From positions 310,001-374,000 of the forward strand of contig NCHQ01000001.1 in NCBI GenBank assembly GCA_002281855.1: a stretch of 64,000 bases of DNA, written 5' to 3'. Below, piece by piece: positions 8,767 to 17,463 of the stretch (position 1 is its first letter; the number at the start of each line of letters is the position of its first letter). The notes under the pieces were generated by a model. The model was not told where the DNA came from. It saw only the letters and a program-made list of their open reading frames with translations, and made no database searches. The translations under genes were made by a program, and so were the position numbers. This DNA is from Rhodospirillales bacterium 24-66-33 (GTDB taxonomy: Bacteria > Pseudomonadota > Alphaproteobacteria > Reyranellales > Reyranellaceae).

Positions 8767-9315
8767 ATGACTTACACACTCGATACGTTCGTGAAGGACG
8801 CGCAGGCTGCGCTCAAGACGCATGAGGGTCCTGCCGGTCGCGAGCAGGTTCGCCTGCTCCTGGAGAAGTTGCTCGCCAACCCGAGCTTCGTCGACGAGGC
8901 GGTGGGGCCTGCCGCGCCGATCGGCAGCCGCAAGCTCCATGAGGACAAGGACCTCGGCTTCGTCGTGCTGGCGCACTGCAACCCCAAGCCGCACAAGAGT
9001 CCGCCGCACGACCACGGCGCCTCGTGGGCCGTCTATGGCCAGGCGGTGAAGTACACCGACATGAGCGAATACAAGCGTGTCGATGGCGGCACCGACGCGG
9101 GCGACGCCAAGCTCGAGCAGGTGAAGGCCTATCGGCTCGAGCCCGGCCATGCCGGCGTCTACGATGTCGGGGCGATCCACGCCATCGACTATCCCGATGG
9201 CAGCCGCTTCGTGCGGGTGACGGGGCGCGATCTCGACTATGTCCGCCGTCTCAAGTTCGACATGGCGGCCGGCAAGGCCATCACTATCGAAAGCGCGACG
9301 GCCGGCGCCAACTAG
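8767..9315 (+). CDS. Cupin / cysteine-dioxygenase-like protein
   Basis: A 182-residue protein with a double-stranded beta-helix metal site: NPKPHKSPPHDHGASWAVYG gives the His cluster of motif 1, and GVYDVGAIHAIDYPDGSRFV supplies the third His of motif 2. It resembles the PF05995/AraC-cupin group of iron dioxygenases but is not clearly a true cysteine dioxygenase. The start at 8767 is chosen over the frame upstream because GGAGCCGCCGC precedes it; the site is weak. It follows the acyl-CoA dehydrogenase by 59 bases and its stop overlaps the convergent HxlR gene by four bases. Confidence 0.8.
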   Translation: MTYTLDTFVKDAQAALKTHEGPAGREQVRLLLEKLLANPSFVDEAVGPAAPIGSRKLHEDKDLGFVVLAHCNPKPHKSPPHDHGASWAVYGQAVKYTDMSEYKRVDGGTDAGDAKLEQVKAYRLEPGHAGVYDVGAIHAIDYPDGSRFVRVTGRDLDYVRRLKFDMAAGKAITIESATAGAN

Positions 9316-9674
9316 ACCGCCTCGACTCGCCCGCGCTTGCGCGGACGATTCGCATCGCCCCATTCCTCCATTGCATCGAGGATGGGGCCGAGGCTCTGGC
9401 CCTTCTTCGTGAACGAATATTCGACGTGAGGCGGCACGGTGTCGTGCACCTTGCGCGACACGATTCCGTCCTTCTCCAGCGCGCGCAGCTGCAGGGTCAG
9501 CATGCGCTGCGTGATGCCCGGAACGAGACGGCGCAGTTCGTTGAAGCGTCGCGGCCGGTCCTTGAGATGGAACAGGATCGTGGACTTCCACTTTCCGCCG
9601 ATCACCTCGACCGTCGCCGTAACGGGGCACCAGGGAGCCTTCGTCTCAGCCATCGCGAACGCCTCCAAATCCAT
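9312..9674 (-). CDS. HxlR-family winged-helix transcriptional regulator
   Basis: A 120-residue regulator with the HxlR signature: CPVTATVEVIGGKWKSTILF at the N terminus (conserved Cys16), the recognition region LRRLVPGITQRMLTLQLRALE and the wing GIVSRKVHDTVPPHVEYSFT. HxlR proteins usually repress a divergent gene and often sense electrophiles or redox stress through the N-terminal Cys. That fits the divergently oriented NAD(P)-binding gene at 9760. Confidence 0.92.
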   Translation of the reverse strand: MDLEAFAMAETKAPWCPVTATVEVIGGKWKSTILFHLKDRPRRFNELRRLVPGITQRMLTLQLRALEKDGIVSRKVHDTVPPHVEYSFTKKGQSLGPILDAMEEWGDANRPRKRGRVEAV

Positions 9675-9701
9675 GACTGATACCTAGTATAAAAAATGTG
9701 C

Positions 9702-9720
9702 GTACTTATGGAAAGTGTAC
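9702..9720. promoter_or_regulatory. Candidate HxlR operator
   Basis: Two GTAC half-sites (9702-9705 and 9717-9720) face each other across 11 bases in the 85-base gap between the divergent hxlR-like and NmrA-like genes. The flanks are only partly symmetric (GTACTT versus GTACAC), so this is a tentative site. Confidence 0.4.
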
Positions 9721-9759
9721 CGGGATGCTAGGGGCGGCCTCACAACCTTGGAGGTCGCA

Positions 9760-10620
9760 ATGTTCGTCATCATGGGAGCCACCGGCCGGGTCGGTGGTGC
9801 AGCGCTCGAAGCCCTGAAGCAACGGGGCATCGCATTACGCGCGGCGGCCCGCGATCCAGTGCGCGCGCAAGGGCTCGGCGTCGAGACCGTGCGCGGCGAT
9901 GCCTCGCAAACGGAGAGCCTCGCCGCGGCGTTCGCGGGCGCGCAGGCCGCCTTCGTGATGCTGGTTCCGCCATATCAGGCACAGGACGTGGTGGCCGATT
10001 CGCGCGTCATGGCGCAGTCGATCGCCGCTTCGGTGCGAGCGGCAGGGGTGCCGCACGTCGTGGCGCTCTCGTCGGTCGGCGCGCATCTCAGCGAGGGCAA
10101 CGGCGTCGTGCAGGTCCTGCATGACTTCGAAGCGGCCCTTGCCGACGCCGCGCCCTCCCTGGTGTTCCTGCGGCCGGCCGAATTCCTGGAGAACTGGGCG
10201 GGCATGCTGCCGGCGGCGCGCGAAGCGGGCGTGCTGCCCTCCGGCAAGGCCGCGCTCGACAAACGCCACGAGGCGGTGTCGGCGCTGGATGTCGGCCGCG
10301 TCGCGGCCGACCTGCTGCTCGATCCGCGAGCCGGCACGCGCATCGTCGATCTCGCGGGGCCGGCGCCCTCTTCGGCGCTCGATGCGGCGACGGTCCTGTC
10401 GCGTCTGCTGGGCAAACCCGTGACCGCGGTGCCGTCGTCGCGCGAACAGTCGGTGGCCGCGCTGGTGGCGGCGGGTCTCGGCGCCGACTACGCGGCGAAG
10501 CTCGCGGATCTCGACGAGGCGATCGATGCCGGACGCCTCGACTTTCCGCCGGGCGGCGAGAAGCGCCGCGGAACGGTGACGCTCGACGCCGTGCTGCAGC
10601 GTCTCCTGGGAGGCGGCTAA
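9760..10620 (+). CDS. NmrA/NAD(P)H-binding atypical SDR
   Basis: A 286-residue Rossmann protein from the ATG at 9760, with TTGGAGG upstream. It begins MFVIMGATGRVGGAALEALK, the GxxGxxG NAD(P) loop of atypical SDRs, then HVVALSSVGAHLSEGNG and LVFLRPAEFLENW. This matches the NmrA / NAD(P)H:quinone-reductase-2 (QOR2)-like group, which binds NADPH and either reduces quinones or acts as a redox sensor. It is divergent from an HxlR regulator, a pairing commonly seen for redox-stress reductases. Confidence 0.87.
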   Translation: MFVIMGATGRVGGAALEALKQRGIALRAAARDPVRAQGLGVETVRGDASQTESLAAAFAGAQAAFVMLVPPYQAQDVVADSRVMAQSIAASVRAAGVPHVVALSSVGAHLSEGNGVVQVLHDFEAALADAAPSLVFLRPAEFLENWAGMLPAAREAGVLPSGKAALDKRHEAVSALDVGRVAADLLLDPRAGTRIVDLAGPAPSSALDAATVLSRLLGKPVTAVPSSREQSVAALVAAGLGADYAAKLADLDEAIDAGRLDFPPGGEKRRGTVTLDAVLQRLLGGG

Positions 10621-10707
10621 TGCTCGATCAGGCAATCTTCCACGCGACCTCCGCTGCCGCCGTGGGCAGCGGGTTGGTCGCCGGCATCTTCAATACCTTC
10701 TCGCGCA

Positions 10708-11169
10708 TCAGATCCAGCGCCGGGTCCGAAGCTTGTAGGCGTCGAACTCCGGGCCGAACTTGGTGGTGAGCGCTCGCTCTTCGGGCAAGATCTGGAAGCG
10801 CGTGACGTAAAGAGCGAACAGCAGCGGGCCCGGCAGGGCACCTGCGTTCGCCAGATGGGCGGCCCATCCTGCCAGTACGAGGAAAAGGCCGAAATACATC
10901 GGATTTCGAGTAAAGCGAAAGATTCCTGTAGCGACGAGCGACGAGGTGGCTTCGGGTCTCGTCGGGTTGACGGTCGTTCGGGCGCGCCAGAACGACCAGG
11001 TGCCGGCCGCGGAAATTGCGATTCCCGAAGCGGCCAACACGATCGAGACTGCCCGCCGTTCTGGCAACGCGAACGAAAGGCCATCCAAGCCGTAGTCTAC
11101 CAGCCACATGGCAAGGGCTACGAGCAAAGCGGCGGCTGGCGGCGGAACCTTCAGTTCGAGCTTGTTCAC
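10708..11169 (-). CDS. Isoprenylcysteine carboxyl methyltransferase-family membrane protein
   Basis: A 153-residue membrane protein with about four hydrophobic segments. The conserved block TGIFRFTRNPMYFGLFLVLA followed by LPEERALTTKFGPEFDAYKL is the ICMT/PEMT S-adenosylmethionine-binding region (RNPMY and the E-F-Y motif). Bacterial members are small methyltransferases of largely unknown substrate. It stands between the end of the NmrA-like gene (convergent) and the DJ-1-like gene. The start is the only early ATG, with no convincing ribosome site. Confidence 0.82.
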   Translation of the reverse strand: MNKLELKVPPPAAALLVALAMWLVDYGLDGLSFALPERRAVSIVLAASGIAISAAGTWSFWRARTTVNPTRPEATSSLVATGIFRFTRNPMYFGLFLVLAGWAAHLANAGALPGPLLFALYVTRFQILPEERALTTKFGPEFDAYKLRTRRWI

Positions 11170-11236
11170 CGTCGGAAGCTAGGTCTGGCTCAGCAGCCGT
11201 GCAAGGGTTCAGTCCTGTCCCTGAGCAACGGCTTGC

Positions 11237-11923
11237 TCAAGCAAGCTTGGCCGCAGCCTCGTCGTTTGCCTGCTGGCGGTTCTGCAGCATGCCGTGGATG
11301 CGTTCCTTCAATCGCTGCACGCGCTCGGGCCCGGCCTTCTCGGGACTGCCGGAATCGAAGGGCGGCTGCGGATCGTATTCGAGCGTGAGCTGGATCGACT
11401 TGGCGACTTCCTCGCCGGCCAGTTCGGCCACCAGGGTGAGACCGAAATCGATGCCGGCCGTGACGCCGCCGCCCGAGATGCGATTGCGGTCGCGCACGAC
11501 GCGCTCGGCGACGGGGATCGCCCCGAAGGCCGGAAGGAATTCGCGTGAGGTCCAGTGGCAGGCGGACTTGTAGCCCTTGAGCAGGCCCGCGGCGCCGAGC
11601 ACCAGCGAGCCGGTGCAGACCGACGTGACGTAGCGCGCGCCCTCGGCCTGCTTGCGCAGGAAGGCGAGTGTCTCCTCGTCGGTCATGAGCGCGACCTGTC
11701 CGCCGCCGCCCGGCACGCAGATCACGTCGAGCTGCGGGCAGTCGGCGAAGGTGGTCGTCGGCACGATCGAGAAGCCGGAGTCGGTCCGTACGGGATCGAG
11801 CGTCTTCCAGATCATGTGAAGCTTGGCGTTGGGCACGCGGCACAGGACCTGGGCGGGGCCGGTCGCGTCGAGCTGGGTGACGTCGGGAAAGAGCAGGATG
11901 CCGATGTGAACCGTGTCTGCCAT
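11237..11923 (-). CDS. DJ-1/PfpI-family protein (isonitrile-hydratase-like)
   Basis: A 228-residue protein starting at the ATG at 11923, with AGAGGAGA upstream. The open frame continues far to the right, but that part only shadows the opposite-strand regulator. The nucleophile elbow TSVCTGSLVLGAAGLLKG carries the Cys of class I glutamine-amidotransferase-like folds. The start GILLFPDVTQLDATGPAQVL and DVICVPGGGG resemble InhA isonitrile hydratase and the N-terminal domain of GlxA regulators. It is divergent from such a regulator; a perfect inverted repeat lies between them. Confidence 0.87.
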   Translation of the reverse strand: MADTVHIGILLFPDVTQLDATGPAQVLCRVPNAKLHMIWKTLDPVRTDSGFSIVPTTTFADCPQLDVICVPGGGGQVALMTDEETLAFLRKQAEGARYVTSVCTGSLVLGAAGLLKGYKSACHWTSREFLPAFGAIPVAERVVRDRNRISGGGVTAGIDFGLTLVAELAGEEVAKSIQLTLEYDPQPPFDSGSPEKAGPERVQRLKERIHGMLQNRQQANDEAAAKLA

Positions 11924-11965
11924 GAAATGTCTCCTCTGTTGGCCCGACCCTACGCAATCCCGTCG

Positions 11966-12002
11966 TTGGCAGAAATGACAAATAGGAAGTAATTTCTGCC
12001 AA
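11966..12002. promoter_or_regulatory. Perfect 11-bp inverted repeat between divergent DJ-1 and GlxA-type genes (candidate operator)
   Basis: TTGGCAGAAAT at 11966-11976 is the exact reverse complement of ATTTCTGCCAA at 11992-12002, with a 15-base AT-rich spacer. The right arm ends on the first base of the regulator's ATG, so a protein bound here would block both the regulator and its divergent neighbour. Confidence 0.7.
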
Positions 12003-12961
12003 TGCCAAGAGCGCACCGGATCGCCATCCTCGCCTATGAGGGCTGCCAGCTCCTCGATGTCACCGGCCCCGCCGCCGTATTCGGCGCGGCGAACGAGGGG
12101 CGCGAGCGCCCGGTCTACGACGTGCAGATCGTGTCGCCCGACGGCGGCGCGGTGGCCTCGAACTGCGGCGTTGCGCTGATGAGTCGCCGCATCGGCGGGC
12201 GTTACGACACGCTGCTGGTGGCCGGCGGCTCGCGCGGGCTCAAGGCCGTCATGGCGCGCGAGGATGTGCGGCGCTGGTTGCGCAAGGCCGCGCCGCAGAC
12301 AAAGCGTTTCGGGTCGGTCTGCACCGGCGCCTTCGTGCTGGCGGCTGCCGGACTGCTCGACGGCAGGCGCGTGGCCACCCACTGGGCGAGCTGCCAGCGG
12401 CTCGCCGAGAAGTTCCCGGCGCTGACCGTTGATGCCGATGCGCTCTACGTCGTCGATGGCAAGGTGTGGACCTCCGCCGGCGTGACGACCGGCATCGACA
12501 TGGCGCTGGCGCTGGTCGAGGCCGATCTCGGTGCAGCGACGGCCAACCTGATCGCGCGGCACTTCGTGCTCTATGCGCGCAGGCCCGGCTACCAGTCGCA
12601 GTTCAGCCCGCTGTTGCAGGTGCAGACCGACGCCGACGCCCCCTTCGCCCGGCTGATCGAGTGGATGCAGGCCCATCTCGACGAACCGCTCGACGTGCCG
12701 GCCCTGGCCGCTCGTGCGGGCCTCGCGGAGCGCAGCTTCCATCGCAAGTTCGTCGAGGAGACGGGCAAGACGCCGGCGCACTTCGTCGAAGGACTTCGGC
12801 TCGACGCGGCGCGCACCCTGCTGGCCAAGGGGCTGCCGCTCAAGACGATCGCGGGCCGGGTGGGCCTGCGCTCCTCCGCGCGGCTCGGTCAGGCCTTCGA
12901 GCGCCGCTTCGGCATGGCGCCGTCGCTGTTTCGCGAGATGCACGCCGCGTCAGTGGCGTAA
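12002..12961 (+). CDS. GlxA-type AraC-family transcriptional regulator with DJ-1-like domain
   Basis: A 319-residue fusion. Residues 1-190 form a DJ-1/PfpI domain (IAILAYEGCQLLDVTGPAAV; GSVCTGAFVLAAAGLLDGRR, Cys retained). Residues about 215-315 form an AraC DNA-binding domain (LARLAGLAERSFHRKF-type first helix-turn-helix, then GLRSSARLGQAFERRFGMAP). Regulators of this type control glyoxylate, dimethylglycine, carnitine or arginine catabolism. AGGAAG lies 12 bases before the ATG, inside the spacer of the inverted repeat. Likely autoregulated and acting on the divergent DJ-1 gene. Confidence 0.9.
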   Translation: MPRAHRIAILAYEGCQLLDVTGPAAVFGAANEGRERPVYDVQIVSPDGGAVASNCGVALMSRRIGGRYDTLLVAGGSRGLKAVMAREDVRRWLRKAAPQTKRFGSVCTGAFVLAAAGLLDGRRVATHWASCQRLAEKFPALTVDADALYVVDGKVWTSAGVTTGIDMALALVEADLGAATANLIARHFVLYARRPGYQSQFSPLLQVQTDADAPFARLIEWMQAHLDEPLDVPALAARAGLAERSFHRKFVEETGKTPAHFVEGLRLDAARTLLAKGLPLKTIAGRVGLRSSARLGQAFERRFGMAPSLFREMHAASVA

Positions 12962-14338
12962 ACGCAGACTGCTCAGGATCAGGGCGGTGAGGGCGAAGCC
13001 GGCGCCCAGCCAGAGTGCCGCCCGCGCCGCGTCGGCGGCGCCGCCGCCGGAAAAGTCGAACAGACCGAAGACCAGGGCGACCAGTGCGGCGCCCATCGTC
13101 TGGCCGAGCGTCCGCGCGGTGGCGATGATTCCGCCGGCGCTGCCGCTGCGGTCGCGCGGCACGGCGTTCATCATCAGCCGGTTGTTCGGAGCGGCGAAGA
13201 TTCCGAAGCCCGCGCCGCACAGGACCAGCCGCCACATGATGTTGAAAGCGGAGGGATCGGGCGGCAGCAGCGCCGTCAGGATCATGCCGGTGGCCATGCA
13301 GGTCAGGCCGATCGTGCCCAGCGCACCCGCATGGTGCCGGTCGGCCAACCGGCCGGCGATCGGCGCGACGCCGGCCAGCGCCAGCGGCCACGCCGTCAGC
13401 AGCAGGCCGGTCGCGGTGGCGTCGCGCCCCAGCACCGTATGGAAGAAGAAGGGAAGGCTGACGAAGGCCAGGCCCTGAGCCGTGAAGGTGCAGGTCGAGG
13501 CCGAGATCGAGAGCGAGAAGATCGGCCGGCTGAACATGTCGATCGGCATCATCGGATCGGCGAGCCGGCGCTGACGCCAGACGAACAGCGTGCCGAACAG
13601 GGCTGCCCCCAGCAGCTCTGCCACGATCACCGGCACGGGATGGCCGTGACCCACGCCATCGACGCCGAAGATCAGCAGGCCGAAGGTACCGCCGGACAGC
13701 ACCGCCGAGGGCACGTCGAAGGGCCGCTTGACGTGGGTCGTCACCGGCAGGAAGCGGCCGGCCAGGAAGAAGGACAGGACGCCGAGCGGAATGTAGACGG
13801 CGAACAGGATCGGCCAGCTCGTGATGGCAAGCAGCGCGGCGCCGAGGCTGGGGCCGGCGGCCAGCGAGGTGGCCACGACGGTGGTGTTGAAGCCGAGACC
13901 GCGGCCGAGGGCGGCGCGCGGATAAATCGATCGAACGAGCGCCGGCTGGATGGCCATGATGGCCGCACCTCCCAGCCCCTGCAGCGTCCGCGCACCGATC
14001 AGCCAGGACAGCGAAGGCGCGAGCACGCAGCCGATCGAGGCCAGCGAGAAGACGACGAGGCCCCAGCGGTAGACGGTGCGGTAGCCCACGATGTCGCCCA
14101 GCGCCGCGATCGGCAGCAGCATGATCATCAGGGCGATCTGGTACGCGTTGACGATCCAGATCGAGCTCTCCGCCGAGATTGCGAGGTCGTTCGCGATGTA
14201 CGGCAGGGCGAGATTGGTCATCGAATTGCTGAGCACCGCCATCGACAGGCCGATGGTGATGGTTGCCACGGCGGCCAGCCGCCGTGGCCCCGATGGCATG
14301 CCGTCGGGGAGCGGACCGGCTGAAGCGGGTTCGGCCAT
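12950..14338 (-). CDS. MFS drug/metabolite exporter (DHA2/EmrB-QacA type)
   Basis: A 462-residue inner-membrane protein whose hydrophobic pattern fits 14 segments. The opening TIGLSMAVLSNSMTNLALPY is a variant of the DHA2 motif D1, WIVNAYQIALMIMLLPIAAL is typical of segment 2, and GDIVGYR is the loop-2 motif A. This group exports hydrophobic compounds with proton antiport. Its end overlaps the AraC-type gene by 12 bases (convergent). It lies three bases after the TauD gene on the same strand, so export may be linked to the dioxygenase and serine hydrolase upstream. Confidence 0.88.
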   Translation of the reverse strand: MAEPASAGPLPDGMPSGPRRLAAVATITIGLSMAVLSNSMTNLALPYIANDLAISAESSIWIVNAYQIALMIMLLPIAALGDIVGYRTVYRWGLVVFSLASIGCVLAPSLSWLIGARTLQGLGGAAIMAIQPALVRSIYPRAALGRGLGFNTTVVATSLAAGPSLGAALLAITSWPILFAVYIPLGVLSFFLAGRFLPVTTHVKRPFDVPSAVLSGGTFGLLIFGVDGVGHGHPVPVIVAELLGAALFGTLFVWRQRRLADPMMPIDMFSRPIFSLSISASTCTFTAQGLAFVSLPFFFHTVLGRDATATGLLLTAWPLALAGVAPIAGRLADRHHAGALGTIGLTCMATGMILTALLPPDPSAFNIMWRLVLCGAGFGIFAAPNNRLMMNAVPRDRSGSAGGIIATARTLGQTMGAALVALVFGLFDFSGGGAADAARAALWLGAGFALTALILSSLRLRH

Positions 14339-14341
14339 CTG

Positions 14342-15217
14342 TTACTGCGGAACCGTCAGCTCGTCGCCGCCGATGGTCGTGCGCTGCATCAGGCGCTTGT
14401 GCTTGGTGGCATCGTAATGGGTTGCACGATGCAGGACGGCGCGATTGTCCCAGACGATCACGTCGCCCTCGCGCCAGGCATGGGACATCATGAATTCCGG
14501 CTGCTCGGCGCGCTGCGCCAGCTCCCAGAGGATCGCCTTCGACATCGGCTCGGGCCAGTCGAGGATGCGTCCGGCATGGGCGCCGATATAGAGTGCTCGG
14601 CGGCCGTTGATCGGATTGTCGCGGAACATGCGCTGCTTGACCGGCGGCAGCTCCGACAGCGACTTGGCGCTGAGGATGCCCTTCTGCACGCGGTCGCGCG
14701 AATGGGCCAGCGCATGCTCGGCGATCAGCGGATGGATCGTCGCCTGCAGGGCGGGGGGCAGCGCGTCCCACGCCGCGCGCATGTTCAGGAACTCGGTGTT
14801 GCCGCCCTCGGGCGGGCAGATCCGCGCGGTCAGGATCGAGCACAGAGAGGGGATGCGCTTGAAGGACGAGTCCGAGTGCCAGAAGTAGTTGGCCTTCTGG
14901 TAGATCATGCGCATGTCGTCCGGCGGGATCGGCTCGCCGGTCATGATGTCGAGATTGGACTGGCGGGCGAACTTGGTGCCGGCTGCGGGATTGGCGCTGA
15001 GCGTCGTCTCCAGCGGGCCGAAATTCTCGCTGAAGGCGATCTGGGTGTCGTCGTCCATCGCCTGGTCGCGGAACAGGAGCACGGAATGCTCCTCGAAGGC
15101 AGCGCGGATCGGGCCGAACTCGCGCGCCGAGAGGGGGCGCGTGATGTCGATGCCGCTGATTTCCGCGCCGAACAGCGGATGGAGCTTGCGGACTTCGATG
15201 CTGCCGGTGTTGCGCAT
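14342..15217 (-). CDS. TauD/TfdA-family 2-oxoglutarate/Fe(II) dioxygenase
   Basis: A 291-residue oxygenase. The facial triad is present: His114-x-Asp116 in FWHSDSSF and His263 in VLHRATHYD; Arg275 or Arg279 near the C terminus would bind 2-oxoglutarate. The N terminus GAEISGIDITRPLS matches TauD/TfdA. The family cleaves taurine, alkyl sulfonates, 2,4-D ethers and related compounds by alpha-carbon hydroxylation. The ATG at 15217 is 12 bases behind the serine-hydrolase stop, so they share a transcript. Substrate unknown. Confidence 0.9.
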   Translation of the reverse strand: MRNTGSIEVRKLHPLFGAEISGIDITRPLSAREFGPIRAAFEEHSVLLFRDQAMDDDTQIAFSENFGPLETTLSANPAAGTKFARQSNLDIMTGEPIPPDDMRMIYQKANYFWHSDSSFKRIPSLCSILTARICPPEGGNTEFLNMRAAWDALPPALQATIHPLIAEHALAHSRDRVQKGILSAKSLSELPPVKQRMFRDNPINGRRALYIGAHAGRILDWPEPMSKAILWELAQRAEQPEFMMSHAWREGDVIVWDNRAVLHRATHYDATKHKRLMQRTTIGGDELTVPQ

Positions 15218-15228
15218 GGCGTTAGCCC

Positions 15229-16458
15229 TCAGTCGATGATCGCCTGGTAGGTGAGCACGCGCAGTTCGCGCCGGATCGGGTAGGTCGAGGAGGGCATGAG
15301 CTGGGTCAGCAGCACCACGGCCATGTCCTCGACCGGGTCGATCCAGAACGCGGTGGAGGCCGCGCCGCCCCAGGCATATTCGCCCGGCGTGCCGGCGATA
15401 TAGGCCTTGGCCGGGTCGAGCATCACCGAGAAGCCGAGCCCGAAGCCGATGCCGGTATAGGTCGATTCCGAGAAGCGCGGCGTGCCCATGTCGGCCATGT
15501 CGCCGTTGAGATGGTTCATGGTCATCAGCTCGACCGTCTTGCGGCCGAGCAGGCGCACGCCGTCGAGTTCGCCCTCGTTGAGCATGAACTTGCAGAAACG
15601 CAGGTAGTCGGACGCGGTCGACACGAGGCCGCCGCCGCCCGAGTTCACCTTGCGTGGCGCGAGGTAGCGGCTCTTGGCCGGATCGTCGATCAGGTCGAGC
15701 CTGCCGCCGGGGCCGGCGGCGTAGTTGGCGGCGAAGCGGTCGTGCTTGGCGGCCGGCACGTGGAAATCGGTGTCGACCATGCCCAGCGGGTCGATGACCT
15801 TCTCCTTCAGGTACTTCTCGAAGGGCTGGCCGGAAATGACCTCGACCAGGTAGCCCAGCACGTCCGTGGAGACCGAATAGTTCCACGCCTTGCCCGGCTG
15901 GGCGATCAGCGGCAGCTGGGCCAGCCGCTCGACGACCTGCTTCAGGCTGGTGTCGGCTGTCTGGAAGTCGACGCCGCCTTCCTTGGCTCGGTAGGCGGCA
16001 TCGACCGGGTTGCTCTCCATGAAGCCGTAGGTCAGGCCCGAGGTATGGGTGAGCAGGTCGCGGAAGTTGATCTCGCGCTCCGCCGGCACCGTTTCGATCT
16101 TGCCGCGGCTGCCGCCCGACATGACGCGCGGGTTGGCGAAGGCGGGGATGAACTTCGAGATCGGGTCGTCGAGCTGAAAGCGGCCCTCCTCGTAGAGCAT
16201 CATGATGGCGGTCGAGGTGAGCGGCTTGGTCATGGAGTAGATGCGGAAGATGGTGTCGGCGCGCATCGGCGTGTTGCGGGCCAGGTCGGACTTGCCCACG
16301 ACCTCGGCGAAGGCCAGCTCGCCATTGCGCATGACGCAGGCGACCATGCCGGCCAGCTTCCCGCTGTCGACCCAGCCATTCATCCAGGTACGTACGCGGT
16401 CGAGCCGCGCTGCGGAAAGCCCGACCTGTTCGGGGGTAACGAGCGGCAGCGTGTCCAT
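15229..16458 (-). CDS. Class C beta-lactamase-fold serine hydrolase
   Basis: A 409-residue protein with the penicillin-binding/EstB-type active site: Ser75-x-x-Lys78 in YSMTKPL and Tyr194 in WNYSVSTD. A later GGAASTAFW region corresponds to the third motif (normally KTG or HTG), here W/G-rich as in EstB-like esterases. No signal peptide is seen, so a cytoplasmic esterase, transesterase or amide hydrolase is more likely than a periplasmic beta-lactamase. GGAGGATCGCC precedes the ATG. First gene of a probable operon with TauD and the MFS exporter. Confidence 0.9.
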   Translation of the reverse strand: MDTLPLVTPEQVGLSAARLDRVRTWMNGWVDSGKLAGMVACVMRNGELAFAEVVGKSDLARNTPMRADTIFRIYSMTKPLTSTAIMMLYEEGRFQLDDPISKFIPAFANPRVMSGGSRGKIETVPAEREINFRDLLTHTSGLTYGFMESNPVDAAYRAKEGGVDFQTADTSLKQVVERLAQLPLIAQPGKAWNYSVSTDVLGYLVEVISGQPFEKYLKEKVIDPLGMVDTDFHVPAAKHDRFAANYAAGPGGRLDLIDDPAKSRYLAPRKVNSGGGGLVSTASDYLRFCKFMLNEGELDGVRLLGRKTVELMTMNHLNGDMADMGTPRFSESTYTGIGFGLGFSVMLDPAKAYIAGTPGEYAWGGAASTAFWIDPVEDMAVVLLTQLMPSSTYPIRRELRVLTYQAIID

Positions 16459-16533
16459 GGCGATCCTCCTGTAAGCCCCGGTAGACTAGCCTAGGACGAT
16501 AGGGTTCAGACACGCAAAAGACGGGAGGGAGCA

Positions 16534-17433
16534 ATGGCGAGATTGTGCGAGGGACGGGTGGCGATCGTGACGGGCGGCGCCCGCGGCGTCGGCCGGGAGC
16601 ATTGCCTGATGCTGGCGGAGCATGGCGCCAAGGTGGTCGTGAACGACCTGGGCGGCGACCGGGCCGGCAAGGGCAACGATGTCGGTCCCGCCCAGCAGGT
16701 CGTGAACGAGATCAAGGCGATAGGCGGCGAGGCCGTGGCCAACGGCGACGACGTTTCCGACTGGAACGGCGCCAAGCACATGATCGACCAGGCGGTCGAG
16801 GCGTTCGGCAAGCTCGACGCCATCGTGCTCAACGCCGGCATCCTGCGCGACCGCATGCTGGTCAACATGAGCGAGGACGAGTGGGACGCCGTCATCAAGG
16901 TGCATCTCAAGGGCACCTTCGCGCCGGCCCGCCACGCCGCCGCCTACTGGCGCGACCAGGCCAAACTGAAGGGTGGACCGGTCGATGCGCGCATCGTCAC
17001 CACCACCTCGGTGTCGGGCATCTACGGCAATATCGGCCAGACCAACTATGGGGCGGCCAAGGCCGGCATCGCCTCGTTCACGATCATCGCGGCGCGCGAA
17101 CTCGCCCGCTACGGCGTCACGGTGAACTCGATCTCACCCTCGGCCTTCACGCGCATGACCGAGGACCTGCGCGAATATTCGGAAGAGGACAAGAAGCGCC
17201 GCGACCCGAAGTGGATCGCCCCGGTCGCGACCTGGCTGGTGAGCGAGGACAGCCGTGAGGTGACGGGCCGCGTCTTTCAGGCCGGAAACGGTATTTTCGC
17301 GGTTGCCGAGGGCTGGCATAAGGGCCCGACTGTCGAGCAGATCATGGACCCGGTGCAGGCCGGCAAGGTGCTGGGAGAGATTGCCCGGAAGGCCCGCAAG
17401 AACGCGGGCATGAACGGTCTCGATCTGGACTGA
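16534..17433 (+). CDS. Short-chain dehydrogenase (multifunctional-enzyme-2-like)
   Basis: A 299-residue classical SDR. It has GGARGVG (14-20) for NAD(P), LNAG (99-102), the Ser159/Ser161 region TTTSVSGIYGN and catalytic Tyr172-x-x-x-Lys176. The long insert VVVNDLGGDRAGKGNDVGPA and the extended C-terminal tail are features of the 3-hydroxyacyl-CoA dehydrogenase unit of peroxisomal multifunctional enzyme type 2 and its bacterial stand-alone relatives. That points to a hydroxyacyl-CoA oxidation step. GGGAGGGAGCA precedes the ATG. Followed after 30 bases by a Bug receptor gene. Confidence 0.9.
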   Translation: MARLCEGRVAIVTGGARGVGREHCLMLAEHGAKVVVNDLGGDRAGKGNDVGPAQQVVNEIKAIGGEAVANGDDVSDWNGAKHMIDQAVEAFGKLDAIVLNAGILRDRMLVNMSEDEWDAVIKVHLKGTFAPARHAAAYWRDQAKLKGGPVDARIVTTTSVSGIYGNIGQTNYGAAKAGIASFTIIAARELARYGVTVNSISPSAFTRMTEDLREYSEEDKKRRDPKWIAPVATWLVSEDSREVTGRVFQAGNGIFAVAEGWHKGPTVEQIMDPVQAGKVLGEIARKARKNAGMNGLDLD

Positions 17434-17463
17434 AACAAGCAGGGAAGAAGAAGGAATAAACAC

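Noticed and set aside
12840..14843. Long minus-strand frame of 667 residues across the MFS gene
   Set aside because: It is an Arg/Pro/Ala-rich shadow of the real MFS frame, common in high-GC DNA.
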